From Cymbomonas tetramitiformis (taxonomy: Eukaryota > Chlorophyta > Pyramimonadophyceae > Pyramimonadales > Pyramimonadaceae), in the NCBI GenBank assembly GCA_001247695.2, contig LGRX02035343.1:2500-50609 (forward strand): DNA of 48,110 nt. Direction: 5' to 3'. Shown here piece by piece: positions 1 to 7,922 of this stretch. The notes below the pieces were generated by a model that saw only the letters and a program-made list of their open reading frames with translations, was not told where the DNA came from and ran no database searches. The position numbers and the translations under genes are program-made. How positions within the stretch are numbered: the first letter of the stretch is position 1; each line of letters opens with the position of its first letter.

Positions 1-42
1 TTGAAAAATAGCTGGGGGTCCAAATATTCCGTATGTTACAGT

Positions 43-93
43 TGAGACGTTGAGACGCTGAGATGCTGAGACGCTGAGACGTTGAGACGCTGA
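43..93. repeat. 8-bp tandem repeat (TGAGACGY)
   Basis: Six units of TGAGACGC/TGAGACGT (one TGAGATGC) plus a partial unit, read directly. No coding signal is associated with it. Confidence 0.9.
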
Positions 94-230
94 TAATAGC
101 GAGGAGCGATCTCAATAATAGACTGCTCACTTACTCAAGGACGTACCGATCTACGGATATTTGTGTACGGTTATGATATACATACCTCAAACCCCCGAGA
201 AGGACAACAGGTACCGCAGGTGCTCATTGT

Positions 231-640
231 ACCAGGCACGGTGCGTGCTGGGCACCGAGCGTGCCAAAGCGCGTTGCTCGGACCGGGTCTCCACGAGATG
301 ACATGCTTGCAAACCATTTTCGACTATGCCGAATCCGATGGCGATGTCCGCTTTAACCGGCTAGACGCCTATAGGGTGCTAGGGCATGCTCAAGCCGGCC
401 TGCAAGTGCTCACTGTAGACTGTACCAGTCACGGTGCGTGCTGGGCACCGAGCGTGCCAAAGCGCGTTGCTCGGACCGGGTCCCCACGAAATGACATGCT
501 TGCAAACCATTTTCGACTATGCCGAATCCGATGGTGATGTCCGCTTTCACCGGCTAGACGCCTATAGGGTGCTAGGGCATGCTCAAGCCGGCTTGCAGGT
601 GCTCACTGTACCATGCACGGTGCGTGCCGGGCACCGAGCG
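231..640 (+). repeat. Tandem duplication, unit about 190 bp
   Basis: Two full copies (231-423 and 424-609, periods 193 and 186 bp) and a third partial copy to about 640, all opening with ACCAnnCACGGTGCGTGC. The copies are near identical. One frame stays open through both and reads a conserved peptide (FDYAESDGDVRFNRLDAYR), but the open frame changes between copies because neither the 193-bp nor the 186-bp spacing keeps one frame, so a coding role is doubtful. Confidence 0.85.
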
Positions 641-950
641 AGCCAACTTCTCCTCAAATATCCCCCAAACCATCCCCCATTACCCACAAACCATCCCTCA
701 AGACCCCCATTTACCCCCCAACCAACCCATCCCCAAATACCTTCCAAACCATCCCCAAATACTCCCCAAATCATCCCCAAGACTCCATTTACCCCCCAAA
801 TACCCTAAACCATCCCCTATTTACCCCAAACCATCCCCTATGACTCCCTTTACCCCAAACCATCCCCTAAAACCATCCCCAAATAACCCAAACCACCCTG
901 CCATTACTCCCCCATTACCTCCCCTCTAACCACGCTAATGTCCTCCAAAC
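641..950. repeat. C/A-rich low-complexity tract
   Basis: Degenerate runs of CCATCCCC, CCCCAAA and similar words, almost without G on the + strand. Nothing gene-like was seen. The open frames here are a composition effect. Confidence 0.85.
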
Positions 951-965
951 CATGGGGTCCCCACC

Positions 966-1060
966 CACCTAGACCCCCCACCCCCTAAAACCCTAAAACT
1001 TCAATTTGAAACCCTAACACCCTAAATTAAACCCTTATATCCTAAAACATCCGCAGCCCC
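966..1060. repeat. Degenerate CCCTAAA-like tract
   Basis: Several CCCTAAA, CCCTAAAA and CCCTAA words with substitutions, resembling decayed plant/alga-type telomere repeat. It may simply continue the neighbouring C-rich tract. Confidence 0.5.
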
Positions 1061-1286
1061 CCACAGGACCCCAAGCAACCCATTACATCACCAAACGCCG
1101 CCTAACATTCCCACAAACCCTCTAAAGCCTCCCATGGGGGACCATGGGCCTCACCATGGGGTAATGTGGGCGGGCTCATGCCAGTGGCGAGCTCATGCTA
1201 CGCGAGGGTCGGTCGATTCAGCACACGACAGGCGCGCCTGTGCTAAAATGCGCCAGCATATGCTCGCGGCGGGCCTGTGCTGTAAC

Positions 1287-1304
1287 ATATATATATATAT
1301 ATAT
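1287..1304. repeat. (AT)9 microsatellite
   Basis: Uninterrupted AT dinucleotide run. The flanks up to 1320 show nothing recognisable. Confidence 0.9.
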
Positions 1305-1327
1305 CATAGGCCTGTCAGCAAGGTTTT

Positions 1328-1432
1328 GAGATGTTGCTTGAGCTTGCGGAGTATCTGGGTTTCGAGGTGGCCCCGGAGAAGGTGGAGTCACCTCGGCAGT
1401 CTTCCTGGGGGTGAGGCTGTAGTCCAACCAGT
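1328..1432 (+). pseudogene. Probable reverse-transcriptase fragment (frameshifted)
   Basis: The + strand reads ELAEYLGFEVAPEKVESP, then after a one-base frame change FLGVRL and a stop. The pattern LGF-x-V-x-x-x-K, about 8 residues, FLG is typical of the C-terminal palm/thumb part of LTR- and DIRS-type reverse transcriptases. This is pattern recall, not a search. The frameshift and the stop at about 1431 mean it is dead. The following 1440-1690 shows only fragments of open frame and nothing I can name. Confidence 0.4.
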
Positions 1433-1696
1433 CGGCTGGTGTGCTTGCTTGTTATTCGGGTCGCGTCATCGTTTTGTGGCTTGAAGGGAGGCGTGGAGGT
1501 AAGGGGTATGGCTTGGTGGGGAAGCAGCCACGAAGGTGGAAAGCGATGGAGTAAGGCTTCGCTACTTGTCATCGAAGGAGGGCAAGGTGATTTCTCGACT
1601 CGTCTTCGCCTGTAAGAGTTGTGGAGGACGATCAAGGCGGCGCGAGCCTGTGTTGGCCTGCAGGGTTGTGCACTGAGCCGCCAGAGCCTTGCCTGC

Positions 1697-3023
1697 GGCG
1701 CTAGCCTGCCCTCGGGCTCACCGCGCGGCTCTGGCTCAGGCGCCAGCCTGCCCTCGGGCTCACCGCGCGGCTCTGGCTCTGGCGCCAGCTTGCCCTCGGG
1801 CTCACCGCGCGGCTCTGGCTCTGGCGCCAGCCTGCCCTGGGGCTCACCGCGCGGCTCTAGCTCTGGCGCCAGCCTACCCTCACGCTCACCGCGCGGCTCT
1901 GGCTCTGGCGCCAGCCTGCCCTCGGGCTCACCGCGCGGCTCTGGCTCTGGCGCCAGCCTGCCCTCGGGCTCACCGCGCGGCTCGGACTCTGGCGCCAGCC
2001 TGCCCTCGAGCTCACCGCGCGGATCTGGCTCTGGCGCCAGCCTGCCCTCGGGCTCACCTCGCGGCTTTGGCTCTGGCGCCAGCCTGCCCTCGGGCTCACC
2101 GCGCGGCTCTGGCTCTGGCGCCAGCCTGCCTTCGGGCTCACCGCGCGGCTCTGGCTCTGGCGCCAGCCTGCCCTCGGGCTCACCGCGCGGCTCTGGCTCT
2201 GGAGCCAGCCTGCCCTCACGCTCACCGCGCGGCTCTGGCTCTGGCGCCAGCCTGCCCTCGGGCTCACCGCGCGGCTCTGGCTCTGGCGCCAGCCTGCCCT
2301 CGAGCTCACCGCGCGGATCTGGCTCTGGCGCCAGCCTGCCCTCGGGCTCACCTCGCGGCTTTGGCTCTGGCGCCAGCCTGCCCTCGGGCTCACCGCGCGG
2401 CTCTGGCTCTGGCGCCAGCCTGCCTTCGGGCTCACCGCGCGGCTCTGGCTCTGGCGCCAGCCTGCCCTCGGGCTCACCGCGCGGCTCTGGCTCTGGAGCC
2501 AGCCTGCCCTCACGCTCACCGCGCGGCTCTGGCTCTGGCGCCAGCCTGCCCTCGGGCTCACCGCGCGGCTCTGGCTCTGGCGCCAGCCTGCCCTCGGGCT
2601 CACCGCGCGGCTCTGGCTTTGGAGCCAGCCTGCCCTCGGGCTCACCGCGCGGCTTTGGCTCTGGCGCCAGCCTGCCCTCGGGCTCACCGCGCGGCTCTGG
2701 CTCTGGAGCCAGCCTGCCCTCGGGCTCAGCTTGCGGCTCTGGCTCTGGCGCCAGCCTGCCCTCGGGCTCACCGCGCAGCTCTGGCTCTGGCGCCGGCCTG
2801 CCCTCGGGCTCACCGCGCGGCTTTGGCTCTGGCGCCAGCCTGCCCTCGGGCTCACCGCGCGGCTCTGGCTCTGGTGCCGGCCTGCCCTCGGGCTCACCGC
2901 GCGGCTCTGGCTCTGGCGCCAGCCTGCCCTCGGGCTCACCGCGCGGCTCTGGCTCTGGCGCCAGCCTGCCCTCGGGCTCACCGCACGGCTCTGGCTCTGG
3001 CGCCAGCCTGCCCTGGGGCTCAC
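1697..3023 (+). repeat. 42-bp minisatellite, left part (about 31 units)
   Basis: The unit is 42 bp (GGCGCCAGCCTGCCCTCGGG followed by CTCACCGCGCGGCTCTGGCTCT), repeated about 31 times with single-base variants. Some variants recur in blocks: the units at 1990-2215 repeat at 2290-2515, which implies a larger segmental duplication. Since 42 is a multiple of 3 and the unit has no stop in several frames, long open frames run on both strands (14-residue repeat GASLPSGSPRGSGS on +). I see no start context, splice site or independent sign that any frame is used. The array is cut at 3019-3023 by an LTR element and resumes at 6415. Confidence 0.95.
3019..3023. repeat. Target site duplication, left (CTCAC)
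   Basis: CTCAC immediately precedes the 5' LTR and is repeated immediately after the 3' LTR (6415-6419). The word belongs to the 42-bp minisatellite unit. A 5-bp duplication is usual for copia-type integrases. Confidence 0.9.
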
Positions 3024-3435
3024 TGTTGGAATCTGCAGTGTCTGCTGATCAGTTTGATGTAAAGCATGACTGTCTAGGCCCTGTACAGTGGTCAGGATGA
3101 TCAAACCCTGAAGAAACCCTGAAGAAACCCTATGAAACCCTTAGATCTAGATCTAGATCTGCTGAACTAATCGTGGCCGTTGGATCACATGATGACCATC
3201 GGCAAGACACAGTGTGTAATAGTTCACGGCCCATCGCAGACGTGTCACTGCAGTCGTTATGAACTTGGCAGTGGCACGTCATAACTAACTAAATAGCGAA
3301 CTTTCACTTAGACTGGCCAATCAGTAATGATTGAGCGCTAGAGTTCGCGGCGTTTCAAGCTGCGAACTGCTATATCTTTTGAGAATGAAAGTTTACGCTC
3401 GCTTGTTGCAAATAACCCGACTCTGAATTCCAAAA
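3024..3435 (+). repeat. 5' LTR of element 1
   Basis: 412 bp, starts TGTTGGAATC and ends GAATTCCAAAA. The ends form an 8-of-9 inverted repeat (TGTTGGAAT/ATTCCAAAA). It differs from the 3' LTR by TG/CA, A/C and A/G changes within about 3089-3105. It contains an AGATCT-rich stretch around 3141-3160 and an AT-rich TATATCTTTT near 3371 that could be the promoter core. Confidence 0.95.
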
Positions 3436-3448
3436 GGTTATGGGCCCA
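3436..3448 (+). other. Primer binding site, initiator tRNA-Met anticodon arm
   Basis: GGTTATGGGCCCA abuts the 5' LTR. Its complement TGGGCCCATAACC is the highly conserved anticodon stem-loop of eukaryotic initiator tRNA-Met (CAU anticodon included), not the tRNA 3' end. Drosophila copia is known to prime from such a 5' half-tRNA. The 13-base match is exact against the tRNA sequence as I know it; the host tRNA itself is not in this window. Confidence 0.85.
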
Positions 3449-3518
3449 CTTACGTTGTAAGTGAGGATCCATTTTCGTTTATCACGCAAATTTTCCGCTG
3501 CGCGTAAGAGAATTCACT

Positions 3519-5768
3519 ATGGTCAACGGTAGAAAGAGCTATAGCCAAGCTGCGACACCGCCACCTTCTGGTAGCGCGCCAGAATATGAAGTGTCCTATT
3601 CTGGCGAGTCGTCTTCGCGAGATGTTATGCTGAGTAACCAGCAGGAGGATATCTCGGCGCTTAAGGATATGGTGAAAGGTTTGAGTGCTCAGCTCTTCAA
3701 CCTGAGCAACCTTCATCAACCAGGCCTCAACGCCGCTCCTGTCCCTGAGGACAAGCATCTACCTTTGTCGCCCGCTGGTGGGCGACGTCCTTTGCCTAGT
3801 CTTTCTTATATGACTAAGGGGCTTTCCACGGACTCGCACTTTTCTGGTAAATCTGACCAGGAAGGAAATTGGGACGAGTTTTGTTCGAGAATTAAGCCGT
3901 CTTTACGCCACCCTTCTCTAGCACTGCTGCTTTCGGCGTCTACTCCGCTCCAAGAGGTGAGGGAGGATAAACATTATCTTGAGGAAGCAAATGAACTGTT
4001 TTATGACTTCCTCTGCCGTGTTACCACGGGTACTGCGAACGCTGTTGTTCGCAGCTACGAAGAACATTCTGACGGTCACGGAGCTTGGCGGGAACTGGCC
4101 CAATTGCAACACAACACCAGCGCTGTCTACTTCATCACTCAGGTGGACAGGCTGCTGTCGCTACCGAATCAACTCTCGAGACTTGCCCCTCCTCTCTCCA
4201 CGTTTTTGGAGTCGAAGGAGGCACTTCGTCGTTTACGCGAATACTCCGCGAATACGCGCGTTACTCCTTCTGGCAAGCCTCTGTGTATGGAGACTGTTGA
4301 GACCATCTTTTCTGCCATGGCTATTGTACGACTGCACCCAGACTATATGCTCCTCAAGTCCAAATTCATGTCTGAGGCCATGCCGACCGCGAGTGTGCTG
4401 TCGGCCCACGTCACATCTCACTACGACACCATACTCGCCCCGCGTGCTGTTGGGACGCGCTGTGCTCTCGCAGTGAACCACACCGGCGACAATTCTGAAT
4501 CTGAGGTTGCTGTCAAAGTCCCGTGCCCTGTCTGTCACAGGCGTGGGCACTCTGCTAAGGACTGCTTCATCAAGAACGTTGAGAAGCGGGAAGCGTTCTT
4601 CAAGACGGCTTCGCCGACTACCAAGGCGGCGATCCTCAAGAGCGTGGCTGACTACGAGAAGCATGGTAGCTTACCGAAGCCTGGTGAACATCTTGGTGCT
4701 GCAGCTGGGAAATCTGAGCTTTATCCTGGACTGTATGAGGCTGGTGAGGTCCTTTTTGCCATTCGGGAGGCTAGTACATCTGACTTACACCCTGGTCTGG
4801 ACGAGACTGGTGAAGATATATATGCCAGTGACTACGGTTCTGGGCTATTGGAATCTGGTTGTGATAGCATCTCTGGCTCGCTGACCTCTTGTCCAGCCTT
4901 GGGCCAGCTATCAACGTATCAGGACTCCGAGCTGGTGGAGCTCTCGTTATGTGAATTTCTGGAAGGTGAACACTCTGCCCTCAGCTCAGGGTCAGGTAAG
5001 AGTGTTATATCCCACACTGCTGGCGAGGCGGAGCAGCACTCTGGTAATCTCAGCATCTCTGGGTCGCTGCCTTCCAGTTCGACCCTGTGCGAGCACTGGG
5101 TATGTGGTCGGGGCTCTGTGCCTGTGGAGTCCCAGCCATATGAGTTCCCAGTGTTCAATTACTACTCTGTCCTGACGGAGGTGGGCGAGCCTGAAGTTGT
5201 TATATCCCACACTGCTGGCGAGGAGGAGAAGCACTCTGGTACTGGTGAGACTTTATTTGCTCTCTGTGGGAGTGGGCAATCTGACTTATACCCTGGCCTG
5301 GAGGACACCGGTAAGGCTTTATTTGCTCTTGGTGAGGGAGGGCAATCTGGTAAATCTGCCTTTGTGGACCCTCCATCCTCTGGACTCGCCCTCTCCAACA
5401 ATTATTCAGTGCTGGACAGAGTGTTGGCGGTGCCTACTGATGATACTGCTCGCTGTGCTAAGGTGGCCGGGGGGGTGGTGGATCCTGACCTGCGAGTTGC
5501 GCCCCGCTCCACTATGGACAAGAGCGCTGTTCTGGATTGTGGCGCCACCAAGCACATCTTCGACTCTATGAAGGTGTTCACCGAGGATGATGATGGTGAC
5601 CACTTTGGTGACAACTTTGATGACTCCATCCCCGATCTGGACTCGGGCTCCGACTCGCATGAGGATGATGATCCCGAGGCTTGTCAGGTTGGACTGTCTG
5701 GACATCCTGAGCTTTATCCTGGACTACGAGTGGATATCTTGACAACCTACCCCGTGATGGTCAAATGA
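3519..5768 (+). CDS. Gag-like polyprotein of element 1 (749 aa)
   Basis: The single long frame of element 1, with its ATG 70 bp after the primer site. Residues ~120-330 form a helical region with the general look of copia-type Gag (UBN2-like). A CCHC zinc knuckle follows, C336-x2-C339-x4-H344-x4-C349 (CPVCHRRGHSAKDC), the nucleic-acid-binding mark of nucleocapsid. Residues 390-670 are acidic and Ser/Gly-rich with internal repeats: (S/P)(D/E)L(Y/H)PGL at about 400, 422, 589 and 731, and a duplicated VISHTAGE block. At 673 DCGATKHIF resembles the DSGA-x-x-H active site of copia protease with Ser replaced by Cys; whether it cleaves is unknown. The frame ends before any integrase or RT, and there is no decayed pol downstream, so Gag-only is the design and not a truncation at the stop codon. 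Confidence 0.85.
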   Translation: MVNGRKSYSQAATPPPSGSAPEYEVSYSGESSSRDVMLSNQQEDISALKDMVKGLSAQLFNLSNLHQPGLNAAPVPEDKHLPLSPAGGRRPLPSLSYMTKGLSTDSHFSGKSDQEGNWDEFCSRIKPSLRHPSLALLLSASTPLQEVREDKHYLEEANELFYDFLCRVTTGTANAVVRSYEEHSDGHGAWRELAQLQHNTSAVYFITQVDRLLSLPNQLSRLAPPLSTFLESKEALRRLREYSANTRVTPSGKPLCMETVETIFSAMAIVRLHPDYMLLKSKFMSEAMPTASVLSAHVTSHYDTILAPRAVGTRCALAVNHTGDNSESEVAVKVPCPVCHRRGHSAKDCFIKNVEKREAFFKTASPTTKAAILKSVADYEKHGSLPKPGEHLGAAAGKSELYPGLYEAGEVLFAIREASTSDLHPGLDETGEDIYASDYGSGLLESGCDSISGSLTSCPALGQLSTYQDSELVELSLCEFLEGEHSALSSGSGKSVISHTAGEAEQHSGNLSISGSLPSSSTLCEHWVCGRGSVPVESQPYEFPVFNYYSVLTEVGEPEVVISHTAGEEEKHSGTGETLFALCGSGQSDLYPGLEDTGKALFALGEGGQSGKSAFVDPPSSGLALSNNYSVLDRVLAVPTDDTARCAKVAGGVVDPDLRVAPRSTMDKSAVLDCGATKHIFDSMKVFTEDDDGDHFGDNFDDSIPDLDSGSDSHEDDDPEACQVGLSGHPELYPGLRVDILTTYPVMVK

Positions 5769-5769
5769 A

Positions 5770-5965
5770 GATTGAAGGGGCACCATCCCCACAAACTGGA
5801 GCTGAAGGGGGCACCATCCCCATAAACTGGAGCTGAAGGGGCACCATCCCCATATCACTGGAACTGAAGACTGAAGGGGGCACCATCCCCATAAACTGGA
5901 GCTGGAGGGGCGCCATCCCAAGAACTGGGCATTGCTGACTGAAGGGGCACCATTCCCAAGAACTG
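5770..5965 (+). repeat. Short tandem repeats in the element 1 3' region
   Basis: About five imperfect units of roughly 30-45 bp built on GGGGCACCATCCCC followed by AnAACTGGAGCTGAAGG. They fill the space between the Gag stop and the polypurine tract where pol would lie in an autonomous element. No open frame of note. Confidence 0.85.
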
Positions 5966-5994
5966 GCAGTAGGACAACTAGACAGTCACCCTTT

Positions 5995-6002
5995 AGAAGG
6001 GG
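5995..6002 (+). other. Polypurine tract of element 1
   Basis: AGAAGGGG lies directly before the 3' LTR, the expected place for the plus-strand primer. Confidence 0.8.
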
Positions 6003-6414
6003 TGTTGGAATCTGCAGTGTCTGCTGATCAGTTTGATGTAAAGCATGACTGTCTAGGCCCTGTACAGCAGTCAGGATGCTCGAACCCTGAAGAAACCCTG
6101 AAGAAACCCTATGAAACCCTTAGATCTAGATCTAGATCTGCTGAACTAATCGTGGCCGTTGGATCACATGATGACCATCGGCAAGACACAGTGTGTAATA
6201 GTTCACGGCCCATCGCAGACGTGTCACTGCAGTCGTTATGAACTTGGCAGTGGCACGTCATAACTAACTAAATAGCGAACTTTCACTTAGACTGGCCAAT
6301 CAGTAATGATTGAGCGCTAGAGTTCGCGGCGTTTCAAGCTGCGAACTGCTATATCTTTTGAGAATGAAAGTTTACGCTCGCTTGTTGCAAATAACCCGAC
6401 TCTGAATTCCAAAA
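6003..6414 (+). repeat. 3' LTR of element 1
   Basis: 412 bp, same ends as the 5' LTR, about 99% identical by eye. Followed by the second CTCAC (6415-6419), where the minisatellite resumes in register. Confidence 0.95.
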
Positions 6415-7305
6415 CTCACCGCGCGGCTCTAGCTCTGGCGTCAACCTACCCTCACGCTCACCTCGCGGCTCTGCCACTGGCGCCAGCCTGCCTTCGGGCT
6501 CACCGCGCGGCTCTGGCTCTGGCGCCAGCCTGCCCTCACGCTCACGGTGCGGCTCTGGCGCTGGCGCCAGCCTGCCCTCGGGCTCACCGCGCGCCTCTGG
6601 CTCCGGCTCCAGCCTGCCCTCGGGCTCACCTCGCGGCTCTGACGCTGGCGCCAGCCTGCCCTCGGGCTCACCGCGCGGCTTTGGCTCTGGCGCCAGCCTG
6701 CCCTCGGGCTCACCGCGCGGCTCTTGCTCTGGCGCCAGCCTGCCCTCGGGCTCACCGCGCGGCTCTGGCTCTGGCGCCAGCCTGCCCTCGGGCTCACCGC
6801 GCGGCTCTGACGCTGGCGCCAGCCTGCCTCGGGCTCACCGCGGCTCTGGCTCTGGCGCCAGCCTGCCTCGGGCTCACCGCGCCTCTGGCTCTGGCGCCAG
6901 CCTGTCCTTGGGCCCACCGCGCGGCTCTGGCTCTGGCGCCAGCCTGTCTATGGGCTCACCGCGCGGCTGTGGCTCTGGCGCCAGCTTGCCCTCGGGCTCA
7001 CCGCGCGGCTCTGGCTCTGGAGCCAGCCTGCCCTCGGGCTCACCGCGCGGCTTAGGCTCTGGCGCCAGCTTGCCCTCGGGCTCACCGCGCGGCTCTGGCT
7101 CTGGCGCCAGCCTGCCCTCGGGCTCACCGCGTGGCTCTGGCTCTGGCGCCAGCCTGCCCTTGGGCTCACCGCGCGGCTCTGGCTCTGGCGCCAGCCTGCC
7201 GTCGGGCTCACCGCACGGCTCTGGCTCTGGCGCCAGCCTGCCCTCGGGCTCACCGCGCGGCTCTGGCTCTGGCGCCAGCTTGCCCTCTCGCTCACCGCGC
7301 GGCTC
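6415..7305 (+). repeat. 42-bp minisatellite, right part (about 21 units)
   Basis: Same unit as 1697-3023, in phase with it once the LTR element and one CTCAC are removed. Units here are more varied (TCTGACGCTGG, TCTAGCTCTGG and shortened 36-39-bp units around 6810-6900), as expected at the older edge of an array. Confidence 0.95.
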
Positions 7306-7320
7306 TCATTCAGTGGGTCG

Positions 7321-7480
7321 ATGGTGAGGGACTCCCCGCAGGAGATTCAGCCCGACGGCCACGCACACTCGCAAGGCAGCACCGGGAGAGACGTGTATGT
7401 TGCCGAGTGCGTGCGCCTCAGTATCCTTCCTCAGTTTGCTGTCGAGCAGTGCCTTAGCACCCACAAGCTCATGGGAGCCT
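7321..7480 (+). CDS. Possible 5' exon, unassigned
   Basis: After the minisatellite the + strand reads an ordinary-looking peptide (GRDVYVAECVRLSILPQF, then AVEQCLSTHKLMGAYK), open from ATG 7321 and from upstream. The best 5' splice site is near 7480 (AA|GTGCGC), but its phase does not fit the next well-supported exon at 7762. It could be an upstream exon of the LRR gene with a missing link, or a separate small gene. Confidence 0.35.
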
Positions 7481-7600
7481 ACAAGTGCGCCCCTCTGCCC
7501 CCTTCTTGCACAATTTCCCGCCCCATTCTATCTGTGGTGCTTCACCCGGCCTCGGGAAGTTGATTACTCTCTTTGTGCGATCCGACGTGCGATTGGATGC

Positions 7601-7706
7601 TGGCCTGCCCCTGATGCCGTGACCCTGGTGGCCTGCCCCTGATGCCGTGACCCTGGTGGCCCGCCCCTGATGCCGTGACCCTGGTGGTGTGCCCCTGATG
7701 CGCCCG
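7601..7706 (+). repeat. 28-bp tandem repeat, 3.5 units
   Basis: Unit TGGCCTGCCCCTGATGCCGT plus GACCCTGG at 7601, 7629 and 7657, and a partial fourth unit at 7685. Confidence 0.9.
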
Positions 7707-7761
7707 AAGCATGGTTACCGTGGCCCTGGTGGGGTTTCAAAGCACACCGTGGTTGCTGCAG

Positions 7762-7922
7762 CTTGGGCCGGGGCATGACGCGCGCGCTGTGCGGGTGTTT
7801 GGGGCCTCGAGGGCTGCGGGGTGCAGGCTGGGTCCGTATGGAGGCCTGGCGCTTGCTCGAGCGATGGCACACAATACGTTCATCACCATTGTCAACCTAC
7901 GCGACTGTTCGATTGGGGACGC
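7762..7922 (+). CDS. LRR gene exon 1 (of model)
   Basis: Acceptor TTGCTGCAG, donor GC|GTAACC, ends in phase 2. Encodes GGLALARAMAHN then FITIVNLRDCSIGDA, one LRR-RI repeat. Its split Ala codon is completed exactly by the exon at 8602. Confidence 0.65.

Larger units (their letters stand above)
3024..6414 (+). mobile_element. Gag-only Ty1/copia-type LTR retrotransposon (element 1)
   Basis: A complete 3391-bp element: two 412-bp LTRs, a 5-bp target duplication, a primer binding site directly after the 5' LTR, one 749-residue Gag-like frame, a tandem-repeat 3' region and a polypurine tract. No integrase, reverse transcriptase or RNase H frame is present, so it must be mobilised in trans. The LTRs differ at only about four positions by eye, so the insertion is young. 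It sits inside the 42-bp minisatellite, which was therefore already there. The copia assignment rests on LTR ends (TGTTGGAAT), the Gag layout and the half-tRNA primer site. Confidence 0.92.

Noticed and set aside
1619..3100. 493-residue Ser/Gly/Pro repeat protein
   Set aside because: The 42-bp unit is open in several frames on both strands, with no start, splice or codon evidence favouring one. Kept as a repeat.
3450..3758. Minus-strand frame at the start of element 1
   Set aside because: Overlaps the Gag start and has no independent support.
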